Origin: JACDCY01 sp964350145
GTDB taxonomy: Bacteria; Gemmatimonadota; Gemmatimonadetes; Gemmatimonadales; Gemmatimonadaceae
Direction: 5' to 3'
DNA: 64,000 nt
NCBI GenBank assembly: GCA_964350145.1
Contig: CAYGJL010000014.1
Location: forward strand, 3,315-67,314
Positions 26,139 through 34,771 of the stretch are shown in pieces; positions within the stretch are counted from its first letter, which is position 1; each line of letters opens with the position of its first letter. The notes beneath the pieces are model-generated. The model was not told the DNA's origin and searched no databases. It saw only the letters and a program-made list of their open reading frames with translations. The translations under genes and the position numbers were made by a program.

Positions 26139-26306
26139 TCACTCGGCACACTGGGGCTGATCCGCGGTGTCGCTCTTTTCCACGTTCGATGTCGGCCGCT
26201 GAAGCACAGCAAGGAGATAGCGCCAGCGAGATGCCAGTTCCTCATGGCGCTTGATCTGGGCGTGAATTGCGGCTTCCGTTTCGGGTCTCAGACTGGTTTG
26301 GTCCAT
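26139..26306 (-). CDS. Possible small helical protein (55 residues)
   Basis: An ATG-initiated frame giving MDQTSLRPETEAAIHAQIK and then a helical stretch (HEELASRWRYLLAVLQ) and an acidic end. It lies in an otherwise gene-free gap (25979-26432) upstream of the HNH gene on the same strand. No Shine-Dalgarno is seen and I know no relatives. I see nothing else in that gap. Confidence 0.3.
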   Translation of the reverse strand: MDQTSLRPETEAAIHAQIKRHEELASRWRYLLAVLQRPTSNVEKSDTADQPQCAE

Positions 26307-26432
26307 GCACCAAGCTAAGAATGAGCGTCACATAAGCGTCACTGGGAACTGATTAGTGATTAACGCTTCCGTGGAAGAGCAGTCAACCGCTAGGCAGCTC
26401 CGGGAGCGTGGCCGGCAAGCCGATTCCTTATC

Positions 26433-27413
26433 TCACCCAGCCACTGGTTCGAGGACATTCGCATCTAGAAAAACAGGATGCTCCGAAAACCCCGGTTCTT
26501 CGAGAACGACGTGAGTTGGGGGCTCAGCCGACAATGGCAAACTGCCAACTTCTTCGGTCCGCTGCAGTAGCTGCTTGTCCAAGTAGGCAAGAAACTCAGG
26601 GTCAATGTCAGACGAAATACTGTGCCGACCCTCTTCGATAGCGACTCGCGTCGTTATACCGCTTCCAGCGAAGAAATCGAGAACAGTCGATCCGGGGTAG
26701 GACAGGGCCCGTACCAGGCGCTGGATGACGGCTCGAGGTTTTTGCGTTGGGTGGCCAACACGCTCTAGCGAGTTGCCGTTGAGTCTTGTAATGCGCCAAA
26801 CGTTGGTGGGGTTCTTCCCCTTCTCAACGCTTTCAGGCCGCAGGCGCTTGTCTTTGAGGTACATGGCTTTTGTTGCTTCGTCGAACGGCTCCCGCACTGC
26901 GTCCAAGTTGAAGTAGTACTTGGATGTTTTGCCAAACCAAGCAATCTCCTCGTGTCTGTTTGCAAAGAACCTGTGCGCGCTCATCCCATTCGGATAATTC
27001 CACACGATGAGATTAGCGAGAAGCATTTTGCTGTGTTCCCGCATATGGCTGATGATGCTCAGCAGGTCTCCGGAGCCGGCCTCGCCCTGATACTGAAGGC
27101 CTCCAAAAATCGCGATGTTACCACTGGGCGACAAAACACGCTCGGCCTCTTTGAGCCAAGTCGCAACCCATTCGCGGTAGTTATGGAACTGATCCCAGCG
27201 TGCGACCTGAATGTTATAAGGGGGATCGCAAATTATGAGCTGAACAGAATCGTCGGGCAGTGTCTTAAGCAGCTCGCAGCAGTCTTTGACAAAAAGGGAA
27301 TGGAAGGTTTTCTCAGGCCGATCCTCCGAACGATGCGTCGAATGATTTATCCCCCCCTTTTTGAGCCTATTTAACGCGATGTGGCCGGCGTTGAAATGCG
27401 ATCGGTTTCCCAT
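26433..27413 (-). CDS. DNA methyltransferase (N4/N6 amino type)
   Basis: 326 residues from the ATG at 27413; a longer frame reaches into the helicase gene. Motif IV is LIICDPPYNI (DPPY) near residue 65 and motif I is VLDFFAGSGITTRVA near 260, so the order IV then I marks a beta-class enzyme. GHPTQKP before motif I is also typical. It adds a methyl group to adenine (N6) or cytosine (N4) at a specific site. The gene lies 12 bases after the restriction helicase on the same strand, so it is the modification partner of that enzyme. Confidence 0.9.
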   Translation of the reverse strand: MGNRSHFNAGHIALNRLKKGGINHSTHRSEDRPEKTFHSLFVKDCCELLKTLPDDSVQLIICDPPYNIQVARWDQFHNYREWVATWLKEAERVLSPSGNIAIFGGLQYQGEAGSGDLLSIISHMREHSKMLLANLIVWNYPNGMSAHRFFANRHEEIAWFGKTSKYYFNLDAVREPFDEATKAMYLKDKRLRPESVEKGKNPTNVWRITRLNGNSLERVGHPTQKPRAVIQRLVRALSYPGSTVLDFFAGSGITTRVAIEEGRHSISSDIDPEFLAYLDKQLLQRTEEVGSLPLSAEPPTHVVLEEPGFSEHPVFLDANVLEPVAG

Positions 27414-27424
27414 ATGTATAAATG

Positions 27425-30091
27425 TTAACCACGAACCACGGCGAGCGTGGCTAAATGGTAGTTGGCGGTTAAAAACTTCGGTCCAAACAGTTCTCGCAGA
27501 ATGCTCAGATCTTCCGGCGTGAGGCGATCGCTTTTGTCGGGCCATGCAACCTGGAGTGCGCCCAGTCTGGCTTCGGATTTCTCAGTCTCCTCACGTGCGT
27601 ACGGCTTTACGAGAACGCGCGATAGCGCGAGAGTTTTGACCACGATGTCACTCCTCTCGGCGTCGATGATATCACAAGCCTCGAGAATGTTGAGCAAGAA
27701 AGGCAACCGGTGCTCGGCTGCTGTGACAGTTGTGGCTTCAATACCTTCTTGATCGCAGTACTGTTTGACAAAAGGTGCTTGGAAGAATTGATCGTAGATC
27801 TCCCTGCGCGGCACAGTCGCTTTTTGCGCGATGTGGTATAGAAACGCGAGCATTTGCTGAACAGCATGCATCTGCAAGAACACTCTAAAGAACACTACCT
27901 GCGCCGTTGAGTCATTACGGATCAGATCTCGGATGGCGCTGTTTACGGATTTCTCATCCTCCATCCGCGTCGTCGGAATGCCGTCCTCTCCCCGTGGAAA
28001 ATCGAGAGTGAGAGTTGCAAACAGGGGCTCCATAGCCTCATAAAGCTCGCGTCCCTGCGGCGTCAATTCGATGGTGTATTCGTCTTCGGCGTAGTGGCGA
28101 TCGTCGGTTAGAACGCCGAGCTCCATAGCCGCCTGAAGCTTGTACTTGATCTGCCGGCGATAAGTTGCAATGCGACCCTCGCCGAGGTCTCCACGTAGGC
28201 GGATGTATTCATCGTCGAAGGGTGAACCTTCACGTTTGCCGCTGCCGAAGAAATAAAGAATTGATAGGATGTGTCCGAGATGGGTGCCCTGGGGGTAGTG
28301 GTAACTGGCCTCGGTGTATTCGCCCACTTCCCGCAGAAACTGCAACCAAGACCCGAAGAGCTGCGCGTATTTGGCTGACTTGTATTCGCCGTCTCGGTCT
28401 AGATCGTCGCGGCTGGGCTTACGCCCCAGTTTTTCGGCGAGAGCGAAGTAAGCCTCCTTGAGATCGTCTTTGGTGATCCCAAGTTCTTCGGCGTCCTGAC
28501 GGTCGAGAATGTCTTGGACGGTTTCGTCGAAATGCACTTCGCAGCCAGTCGCGTACTCATAGACAGTCTTTCGCCTATGCCGGCCGTTTTCCTCGACCTC
28601 GACGGTGGTGCTGCCCTTCGCAAGAAACTTTCTGATTTGGTTGGCGCGTTTGTAGTTGCCAATGAAGTCGAGAATCCGTACGTGATCCTTGCCAATGCAG
28701 AGACGGAGTCCACGACCGAGCTGCTGGAGGAAAACTGTCTTCGACTCAGTTGGGCGTAGGAATAGCAGTACCTGAACATTTGGGAAGTCGATGCCTTCAT
28801 TGAACAGATCGACAGTGAAAGCCACTTGGAACTGGTCGTCGCGAAATGCCTGCACGAGCAAATCTCTATTCGGCGATGCTGAGTGTATCGCCGTGGCAGT
28901 AATTCCGTGCGCATTAAAAATCTCGGCCATGCGGTCTGCGTGTTTTATAGACACGCAGAAACCAATAGCCTTATCGCCATTGCCTTTGGCGAGATACTCA
29001 CGAACGATGGCCTCGTTGCGTTCTGGCACAATCAGCAAGCGTTCGAGGTCCGCTACGTTGTAGTGCAAGCCCTGATAGCGGATCCGCGAGTAGTCCACAT
29101 CATCCGTCAAACCATAGTACGCATAAGGAACTAGATACCCGCGATCAATTACCTCGTGCAGAGGGATTTCATAAATCTTGCTGTAGTCGAAGAGCTCGAA
29201 GATGTCTTTGCGATCGGTGCGGTCCGGCGTAGCGGTCATCCCCAGCATGAACGCCGGCTTGAAGTAGGAGAGAACATCCTGGTAAGTGGGACTCTGCCCG
29301 TGATGTACTTCGTCTACAACGATGTAGCTAAACCAATCTCGGTCGAACCTCTCAAGCTCTGGCGGCTGCCTCAGTGTGTCCTTGGAGGCGAATAAAACGT
29401 CACAATCGAACTCGTCGTTCCTGACCTCGCCTGTCAGGATACCCGCGCGCATTTCGGGCCACACAAGCTTGTACGCATCTATGCTTTGCTTCAGAATGTC
29501 TAACCTGTGAACGAGGAAGAGAACGCGACCACCATGGCGACGCGCGTCAATGGCAGAGAGGACAGTTTTCCCCGTTCCGGTCGGCAGGACTACCACTCCC
29601 TTCTGGCGGCCCTTCGTGTCGCGAAAAAAGCTGAGGGCTTCGAGTGCTTCCTGCTGTATAGGAGTTGGCTTCAGCGAGTACTCAGAAAGCAACTCAGGCG
29701 CCGCGTTAGCAAACACATCTCTTAGAGATGCCTGGACGATTGGTCGCCAGGCAGGAGATTGGAGCTGGCTGTACGAAAAGCGGGCAAGCAAATAGCCCAC
29801 GCGGATAATCTCGTTCTGGCGATCCAGATTATCGTCGAACATCGCATCGGGGATGATCCCCTCGGCGTGATACGTCTCGCCGTTGACTTCAAGAGCGATC
29901 CGGTTCCGCTCGCCAACGTATGCGAAGTCGATCCTGCGGCACTTGCCGGAGCGATCCAGGAATGGACGCTGCGGCTCTATGTACTTGATGTTGCTGCCGA
30001 GTAATGGGTAGAGAAAATCGGACACGAACAAGCGTTCGGAATCCTGAGTGATCCTACTGCCGAATTGCTGATAGTATTCTTCTAGGGTCAT
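27425..30091 (-). CDS. Restriction-type nuclease/helicase (HsdR-like)
   Basis: 888 residues from MTLEEYYQQFG (ATG at 30091); the frame extends to 30205, where TATGAT just precedes an ATG, so a longer start cannot be excluded. The N-terminal PD-(D/E)xK-like nuclease shows RRIDFAYVGERNRIALEVNG. The SF2 helicase core follows: VVVLPTGTGKTVLSA (Walker A), YIVVDEVHHG (motif II, DEVH), MLGMTATPDRTD, and the second lobe with FTVDLFNEGIDFPNV and QLGRGLRL. The C-terminal 350 residues are helical and may read the target or bind a partner. Together with the methyltransferase downstream it forms a two-gene restriction-modification system without a separate specificity subunit. Confidence 0.87.
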   Translation of the reverse strand: MTLEEYYQQFGSRITQDSERLFVSDFLYPLLGSNIKYIEPQRPFLDRSGKCRRIDFAYVGERNRIALEVNGETYHAEGIIPDAMFDDNLDRQNEIIRVGYLLARFSYSQLQSPAWRPIVQASLRDVFANAAPELLSEYSLKPTPIQQEALEALSFFRDTKGRQKGVVVLPTGTGKTVLSAIDARRHGGRVLFLVHRLDILKQSIDAYKLVWPEMRAGILTGEVRNDEFDCDVLFASKDTLRQPPELERFDRDWFSYIVVDEVHHGQSPTYQDVLSYFKPAFMLGMTATPDRTDRKDIFELFDYSKIYEIPLHEVIDRGYLVPYAYYGLTDDVDYSRIRYQGLHYNVADLERLLIVPERNEAIVREYLAKGNGDKAIGFCVSIKHADRMAEIFNAHGITATAIHSASPNRDLLVQAFRDDQFQVAFTVDLFNEGIDFPNVQVLLFLRPTESKTVFLQQLGRGLRLCIGKDHVRILDFIGNYKRANQIRKFLAKGSTTVEVEENGRHRRKTVYEYATGCEVHFDETVQDILDRQDAEELGITKDDLKEAYFALAEKLGRKPSRDDLDRDGEYKSAKYAQLFGSWLQFLREVGEYTEASYHYPQGTHLGHILSILYFFGSGKREGSPFDDEYIRLRGDLGEGRIATYRRQIKYKLQAAMELGVLTDDRHYAEDEYTIELTPQGRELYEAMEPLFATLTLDFPRGEDGIPTTRMEDEKSVNSAIRDLIRNDSTAQVVFFRVFLQMHAVQQMLAFLYHIAQKATVPRREIYDQFFQAPFVKQYCDQEGIEATTVTAAEHRLPFLLNILEACDIIDAERSDIVVKTLALSRVLVKPYAREETEKSEARLGALQVAWPDKSDRLTPEDLSILRELFGPKFLTANYHLATLAVVRG

Positions 30092-30205
30092 GTTGTTGGC
30101 CTTGCTGTTCACCTCTCCCCGATCGCGCTCCGGGGCCCTCCCCAAGTTCACCAACCGCGCGCTGTCTTGATCTATTTGGGACAGGGCGCGGCTTTTTGAC
30201 ATCAT

Positions 30206-30612
30206 ACCATGTCCGGCGGCGCTAACCGATGGGCAGAAGTCTCACGAGTCGCTGCGGTCGCCGGGGTTGGGGCCACTCAGGATACGTCGGATACGGCGAT
30301 ACGACGATACGACGAGACTGAGGATACCAATAGGTGGCTAACCTCTTTCGTCCCACTGCATCAGTGGCACATACGAACCAAAAGCTCGATGATGGGAGTG
30401 TGGTTTGGGCCGCCGACATCGACAGCGATGCGCGCACGAGCGAAGCAGACACAATCTATGCGCGAAGTTAAACGCTTCTCTCATAACGACTTACCTTTAT
30501 ATTCAGTTCATCGCCTTCGCCTTCGCCCTTTGTATCGGCGAGGCGTGGCGAAGGCTCTCAGCGGCGCGCGTGAGTCGCTGACGGGCCAACCTACCTAGAT
30601 AAGGAGACTCGT
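30206..30612. other. Gene-free stretch with a small tandem repeat
   Basis: The region lies between divergent genes. The one long frame (30209-30598) has no ribosome binding site and low-quality composition, so I do not call it. It holds the GATACG repeat array (30280-30312), a short CCTTCG repeat near 30508, and the strong AAGGAG at 30601-30606 of the next gene. Confidence 0.5.
30280..30312. repeat. Four tandem GATACG-type repeats
   Basis: GATACGTCG, GATACGGC, GATACGAC and GATACGAC follow one another without a gap. Such an 8-bp period just under one helical turn could be an operator or iteron-like array, or a simple replication-slippage product. Confidence 0.5.
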
Positions 30613-31140
30613 GTGGTGAAGATCTCATCGTTCGGGGGATCGGCGGCGGCGACACGCCGGGAGAGCATCAAGACAGAGCATTGGCCCGACACCATGCCAT
30701 GGCTGGGTCCAGCTGAGGTCGGCTATTTCTGTGGTCCGCGAACCCTCCCGTTCGTGCTGGCTGCTCTCTCAGAGAAATCCGTTTCGCATGGAAAGGATCT
30801 GGGCGCAGTATACGTCGATCTTCTCGCCAATCATATGAGCGGAGGTGTAGTCGAGCTTGGACACGCAGACGATCACGCGTACGCATGCGGCTATGCGCAA
30901 GTTCGGACGTGGAGGGATCGGATGCACGCGCTTGAGGAAGCTGGTTTTATAAAGACGATCGTCACCGGAAACAAAAAATTCGCCAAGGTTCTGTTGATCC
31001 ACCCCTCCACGGCTATGCATCAGCTCCGCAAGGCGGGAAAGATCGGTGACGAGCTTTGGAACGCCTATCGCGATCGTCAGACCCAGTTTAAGGAAGCGAA
31101 AAGCGAAGAAGTTGAGGTGCGCCCCAAAAAGAAGCCATAG
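30613..31140 (+). CDS. Winged-helix-like hypothetical protein
   Basis: 175 residues starting at GTG 30613, with a perfect AAGGAG 6 bases upstream. Motifs include WPGPAEVGYF-like WLGPAEVGYFCGPRTLPFVL near residues 30-50, VYVDLLANHMSGGVVELGH and VRTWRDRMHALEEAGFIKTI, which reads as a winged-helix. The tail is basic (EEVEVRPKKKP). Similar proteins, from memory, are found on plasmids and in accessory islands near restriction genes. DNA binding is inferred; the function is unknown. Confidence 0.65.
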   Translation: MVKISSFGGSAAATRRESIKTEHWPDTMPWLGPAEVGYFCGPRTLPFVLAALSEKSVSHGKDLGAVYVDLLANHMSGGVVELGHADDHAYACGYAQVRTWRDRMHALEEAGFIKTIVTGNKKFAKVLLIHPSTAMHQLRKAGKIGDELWNAYRDRQTQFKEAKSEEVEVRPKKKP

Positions 31141-31220
31141 GCGCGCGCGACCGTCTACGAGCCCACTGATCCGTCAGAGAACCGGTGACGCGCTTTGGTG
31201 AGCGCCTTGCCCTTGACGTT

Positions 31221-31673
31221 TTATCGATCCGTTCCCGTCAGTCGCCCGCCAGTTTCGATCCCAAGCACGGCAAGAATCGCGGCCGCTGATGCCTGGGCCA
31301 ACCGCGGTCGATCTTCCTCGAGCCGCGCGACGGTTGCCTCGTCGACTCCCGCGATCAGCGCAAGTCGCTTACGAGAGAGCCCTCGCGCTATTCGCTCATT
31401 TTGGACGGCTTGGCCTCTCGATTGTGGGCTCGTCAGCGGACGAAACCCTAGGAAAACGATTAACGCTGGATAGAAACGCACTCCTATAGAAGTGCGCCCG
31501 GCTTCCCAATTTCGGACGGTATCGGCGTCGACTCCTAGATTCGCAGCGGCCTGTTTCTGTGTGAGGCCGAGGTCCATTCGCCGAGCCCGGAGATAATCAC
31601 GTATGGTCTTAAGTTCTTTGGGATAACCAGGCCTCGGCCGCGCCGCGATAAGAGACCATCGGTAGTAGGGCAA
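31221..31673 (-). CDS. Protein with two tandem XRE-type HTH domains at the island end
   Basis: 150 residues; the frame opens at a TTG (31673) that abuts the comM fragment, and an ATG at about 31575 would cut into the first HTH, so the start is uncertain. The first HTH is LTQKQAAANLGVDADTVRNW, the second is LSRKRLALIAGVDEATVARL. The motif PGYPKELKTIRDYLRARR before the first HTH is typical of a common family of double-HTH regulators. It is the outermost island gene on this side and is divergent from comM. It may control island genes or excision. Confidence 0.7.
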   Translation of the reverse strand: MPYYRWSLIAARPRPGYPKELKTIRDYLRARRMDLGLTQKQAAANLGVDADTVRNWEAGRTSIGVRFYPALIVFLGFRPLTSPQSRGQAVQNERIARGLSRKRLALIAGVDEATVARLEEDRPRLAQASAAAILAVLGIETGGRLTGTDR

Positions 31674-32173
31674 TGAAACTCTGCCCGTGCGGGCACGCGG
31701 GAGATCCTGCGGCCGCGTGCACCTGCACGCCGGCGGACGTCGCGCGCTATCGCTCGCGCTTGTCCGGTCCGCTGCTGGACCGCGTGGACATGCACGTCAC
31801 CGTGGGCGCGGTGCCGGTGCGTGAGCTGGGCAACGGCGCGGGCAGAGAGCCATCCGCCGCGATGCGCGGCCGTGTCGCTTCCGCGCACGCCATACAGCGG
31901 CGTCGGTATGAAAAGCTGTTCGGCGATCGTACGAATGCGCACGTCCCCGGCCGCTGGCTGAGCGCGCATACGCCGATCTCGGCGGAAGCTCGCTCTCTGC
32001 TGGAGGTGGCATCGGACAAGCTCTCGCTGTCGGCGCGGGGGTATCATCGCGTGATCAAAGTCGCGCGGACGATCGCGGATCTCGACGGCGACGCGGCCGT
32101 GCAGGAGCCGCACGTCGCCGAAGCGCTGCGGTACCGCGTGCTGGCTCCGAGCTCACTCGTCGCTCGCCAGTGA
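31673..32173 (+). pseudogene. comM: comM 3' fragment (Mg-chelatase-like ATPase), interrupted by the island
   Basis: Only the last 165 residues of ComM/YifB remain. The zinc-finger-like CPCGHAGDP...CTC, then RYRSRLSGPLLDRVDMHV (sensor/arginine-finger region) and LSARGYHRVIKVARTIADL with EPHVAEALRYR belong to the Mg_chelatase C-terminal domain. ComM normally has about 500 residues with a P-loop upstream, none of which is present. In ComM the CPCG motif is preceded by AAMNP; here the frame before MKLCPCG closes at a TAA within about 20 bases. The gene was thus cut just before CPCG. ComM is a branch-migration helicase for natural transformation, so that activity should be lost or reduced. Confidence 0.88.
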
Positions 32174-32177
32174 CCGT

Positions 32178-32345
32178 GGACTGAGGACTCAGGACCCTTG
32201 CGGCCTCAGGACTAACTACAATCGACGATCGGCGACTAAGTGAGGACTGAGGAGAGAAGCATTCCGCGATCCTCCGTCCTCGATTAATCGTAGATCCGCG
32301 ATGGCCGTTAGTCCTGAGGCCGCAAAGGTCCTGAGTCCTCAGTCC
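32178..32345. repeat. Inverted-repeat element A (39-bp arms), MITE/REP-like
   Basis: The arm at 32178-32216 (starts GGACTGAGGACTCAGGACCC) is repeated inverted at 32307-32345 with one mismatch. Between them lies a shorter imperfect hairpin (GAGGACTGAGGA against its inverse around 32232-32275). The element begins 5 bases after the comM stop. It contains no gene and could form a large cruciform or RNA hairpin. Confidence 0.75.
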
Positions 32346-32435
32346 GCAGTCCCAAGACAGCGTCCGCCAGGCGCCGAAGGGCTGGGCGGGGGAATATCTT
32401 TCACACGGCTTCTTCCCCTGCACCAGGAAACCGAC

Positions 32436-33074
32436 ATGTTCGGCTGCATTCGCAAGCTCGGCTGCCTGATCATCCTCGCCATCGCCCTCGCGGCCGCGTA
32501 CTTCTGGTGGGCGCGCGTGCCCGACGACGAGGCCGCCGCGCCCGGCACCTTGGCGATCGTGTGGGAGCCGCTCAGTCCCGCGCTCGGCGCGCAGGGCCGG
32601 GCCGCAGTGGACGCGCTCGGCGCGGGTCAGGCCTACGCCGCGCTCTCCGCCGGGCAGGTGGCGTCGTACATCTTCCTCGAGATGTCCAACGGACTTCCGG
32701 AGAGCGCGGAGGATCTGGAGGCCGCGGTGATAGGCGACCACCTCGCCGTGCGCGGCCTCGTCTCGCTTGCCGACATCGGCGGAGCGAAGATCCTCGGGCC
32801 GCTGGCGCAGATGCTCGGTGACCGCGATACGCTCCTTCTCAGCGGAACCATGAACGTGCTCGCCACCGGCGAAGGGCAGTTCGTCGTGCGGGAGCTGCGG
32901 TTCGGGAGCTTCCGCGCTCCGTCCGGGATCATCCCGCGCATCGTCCGGCAGATTGACAAGACGGAGGACCGCGGCCCGATGTCGCCCAACGCCATATCGC
33001 TTCCGCTGCCGCCGGGAGTGGCCGACGTGCACGTCGGGGGCGGGCTGGTGACCCTGTACAGACGGCCGCAGTGA
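32436..33074 (+). CDS. Small exported or membrane-anchored protein of unknown function
   Basis: The protein has 212 residues from the ATG at 32436. A start further upstream would run through the inverted-repeat element. The N-terminus (CIRKLGCLIILAIALAAAYFWWA) is an uncleaved signal anchor. The rest is a soluble domain (AALSAGQVASYIFLEMSNGLP, SLADIGGAKILGPLAQMLG, VLATGEGQFVVRELRFGSF, VTLYRRPQ) that resembles periplasmic substrate-binding-like folds found beside cell-envelope genes. Its stop overlaps the GTG start of the response regulator, so they form an operon. Function unknown. Confidence 0.75.
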   Translation: MFGCIRKLGCLIILAIALAAAYFWWARVPDDEAAAPGTLAIVWEPLSPALGAQGRAAVDALGAGQAYAALSAGQVASYIFLEMSNGLPESAEDLEAAVIGDHLAVRGLVSLADIGGAKILGPLAQMLGDRDTLLLSGTMNVLATGEGQFVVRELRFGSFRAPSGIIPRIVRQIDKTEDRGPMSPNAISLPLPPGVADVHVGGGLVTLYRRPQ

Positions 33075-34495
33075 GCGCGGCCCGCGCGCGCGACGGCGAC
33101 TCGCGTGGCGCCGCGGGCGGTGCGGCTTTGCGCCGGATCCTGCTGGTGGACGACGAGCAGGGAATCCGAGCGGCACTCGGCCAGCTGCTCGAGTACGAGG
33201 GGTACAAGGTGCGCGCCGAATCGAACGCGGCCGACGGGCTGACGGCGTTCACGCAGTGGAAGCCGCACCTGGTCTTCCTCGATGTGAAGATGGCGGGCGT
33301 GGACGGGATCGAGGCGCTGAAGCGCATGCGCGAGAAGGACGACACGATACCGATCATCATGATCAGCGGGCACGCCACGATTCAGACCGCGGTCGAGGCG
33401 ACACAGCTCGGCGCGTACGATATCATGGAGAAGCCGCTCGACACTGACCGGATTCTCGTCACGTTGCGCAACGCGCTGGCGAACCTCGAGCTGAAGGAGG
33501 AGAACACCCGGCTCAAGGAGGCGATCGGCTCCAGCTACGAGATCGTCGGCGAGTCGGCCGCGATCCGCGCGCTGCTCGAGAAGATCGAGAAGGTCGCGCC
33601 GACGCCGGCGCGCGTGCTGATCACCGGCGAGAACGGAACGGGGAAGGAGCTGGTCGCGCGCGCGCTGCACAAGCGCTCGCCGCGCGCGTCGGCCCCGTTC
33701 GTCGAGGTGAACTGCGCGGCGATTCCGAGCGAACTGATCGAGAGCGAGCTGTTCGGCCACGTCAAAGGCTCGTTCACCGGTGCGTTGACCGACCGCACGG
33801 GCAAGTTCGAGCAGGCGAACCGAGGCACGCTGTTCCTCGACGAGATCGGTGACATGAGCCTCGCGGCGCAAGCAAAGGTGCTGCGCGTACTGCAGGACGG
33901 CGTGCTCACCCGCATCGGCGGGTCGAAGCCGATCTCCGTGGACGTCCGCGTGATCGCCGCGACGAACAAGAACGTGGAAGCCGAGATCTCCGCGGGGCGC
34001 TTTCGCGAAGACCTTTATTACCGCGTCAACGTCGTGCCCATTCACGTCCCGCAGCTGCGCGAGCGCAAGGAAGACATTCCGCTCCTGATCCGGTATTTCG
34101 CCGCGAGCATCGCAATGCGCGAGAACGCGCCGGCGCGCGAATTCGCCGACGATGCGGTGGCGAAGCTCAAGGCGCTGGACTGGCCGGGCAACGTGCGCGA
34201 GCTGCGGAACACAGTGGAGCGTCTGCTGATCCTGGCTCCAGGCGCGACGATCACGGGCGCGGACGTGGACCGGCTGGTGACGTCCCGCGCCGCCGCCGGG
34301 GACAAGGGCGGCGGGTCGCTGCTGCAGGCGGACACCTTCGAGTCATTCCGCGACGCCGCCGAGCGCGCGTACCTGCTCGCGAAGCTCCGGCAGTTCGACT
34401 GGAATGTCTCGGAGACTGCGCGCGTGATCGAGATGCCGCGGTCCAATCTGTACAAGAAAATCGAGCGGTACGGGCTCACGCGAGCAGAAGGATAG
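33071..34495 (+). CDS. NtrC-family sigma54-dependent response regulator
   Basis: 474 residues from the GTG at 33071, whose start overlaps the upstream stop. Receiver domain: ILLVDDEQGI (acid pocket), LVFLDVKMAG (phosphorylated Asp near residue 75) and ISGHATIQTAV. AAA+ domain: ITGENGTGKELVA (Walker A), the sigma54 loop as GSFTGA (Ala to Ser) and LFLDEIGDMS (Walker B), then DLYYRVNVVPI and WPGNVRELRN. The C-terminal Fis-type HTH is NVSETARVIEMPRSNLYKKI. It looks closest to NtrX/NtrC and activates sigma54 promoters when phosphorylated. No histidine kinase gene is in the visible neighbourhood. The 276 bases that follow hold nothing I can identify. Confidence 0.92.
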   Translation: MSAARARDGDSRGAAGGAALRRILLVDDEQGIRAALGQLLEYEGYKVRAESNAADGLTAFTQWKPHLVFLDVKMAGVDGIEALKRMREKDDTIPIIMISGHATIQTAVEATQLGAYDIMEKPLDTDRILVTLRNALANLELKEENTRLKEAIGSSYEIVGESAAIRALLEKIEKVAPTPARVLITGENGTGKELVARALHKRSPRASAPFVEVNCAAIPSELIESELFGHVKGSFTGALTDRTGKFEQANRGTLFLDEIGDMSLAAQAKVLRVLQDGVLTRIGGSKPISVDVRVIAATNKNVEAEISAGRFREDLYYRVNVVPIHVPQLRERKEDIPLLIRYFAASIAMRENAPAREFADDAVAKLKALDWPGNVRELRNTVERLLILAPGATITGADVDRLVTSRAAAGDKGGGSLLQADTFESFRDAAERAYLLAKLRQFDWNVSETARVIEMPRSNLYKKIERYGLTRAEG

Positions 34496-34771
34496 AACAG
34501 AAGTGTCTTCCGGAAATCGAGCAGGGAGTTCCTGGTTTGATTCGCGTGCCTTTCAGCATCTTCGCGCCCGGGCTAGCGTGATGCGTTGCCTGTAATTCCG
34601 TCGTTTGGTTCTCCCGTTTTCCCAACAATCCTGATTACGTCCTCACTGGCCACGCGACGACTGGCAACGCACCACGCTAGCCGGGCAAGACAATGCCGAT
34701 AGGCAAGCCCAGCCGACATCGGAAAACGCGCTGAAACAGCCGGAAGACCCGAACCCATCCACCTCACTCCA

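Larger units (their letters stand above)
1..31672. mobile_element. Genomic island interrupting comM (right part; left end outside the window)
   Basis: About 31.7 kb of accessory genes stop at the point where a comM coding sequence resumes in mid-gene (31673-31679). The content is typical of an island: conjugation-type ATPases, a large serine recombinase, a replication-type ATPase and at least five restriction or nuclease genes. Codon use is visibly more AT-rich than in the chromosomal part, most clearly at 17035-18792. comM is a known insertion site (AbaR islands of Acinetobacter). No transposase is seen next to the right end. The left boundary and any attachment-site repeat are not visible, so I cannot tell a single element from stacked insertions. 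Confidence 0.75.

Noticed and set aside
30209..30598. Plus-strand frame of 129 codons
   Set aside because: No ribosome binding site, runs through the GATACG repeat array and gives no recognisable protein.
31673..31720. tRNA gene as the island attachment site
   Set aside because: No tRNA-like sequence at the junction; the target is comM coding sequence.
32055..34045. Long minus-strand frames of 373 and 470 codons
   Set aside because: Arg/His/Ala-rich translations typical of antisense frames in GC-rich genes; they cover the exported protein and NtrC-type genes and have no family motif.
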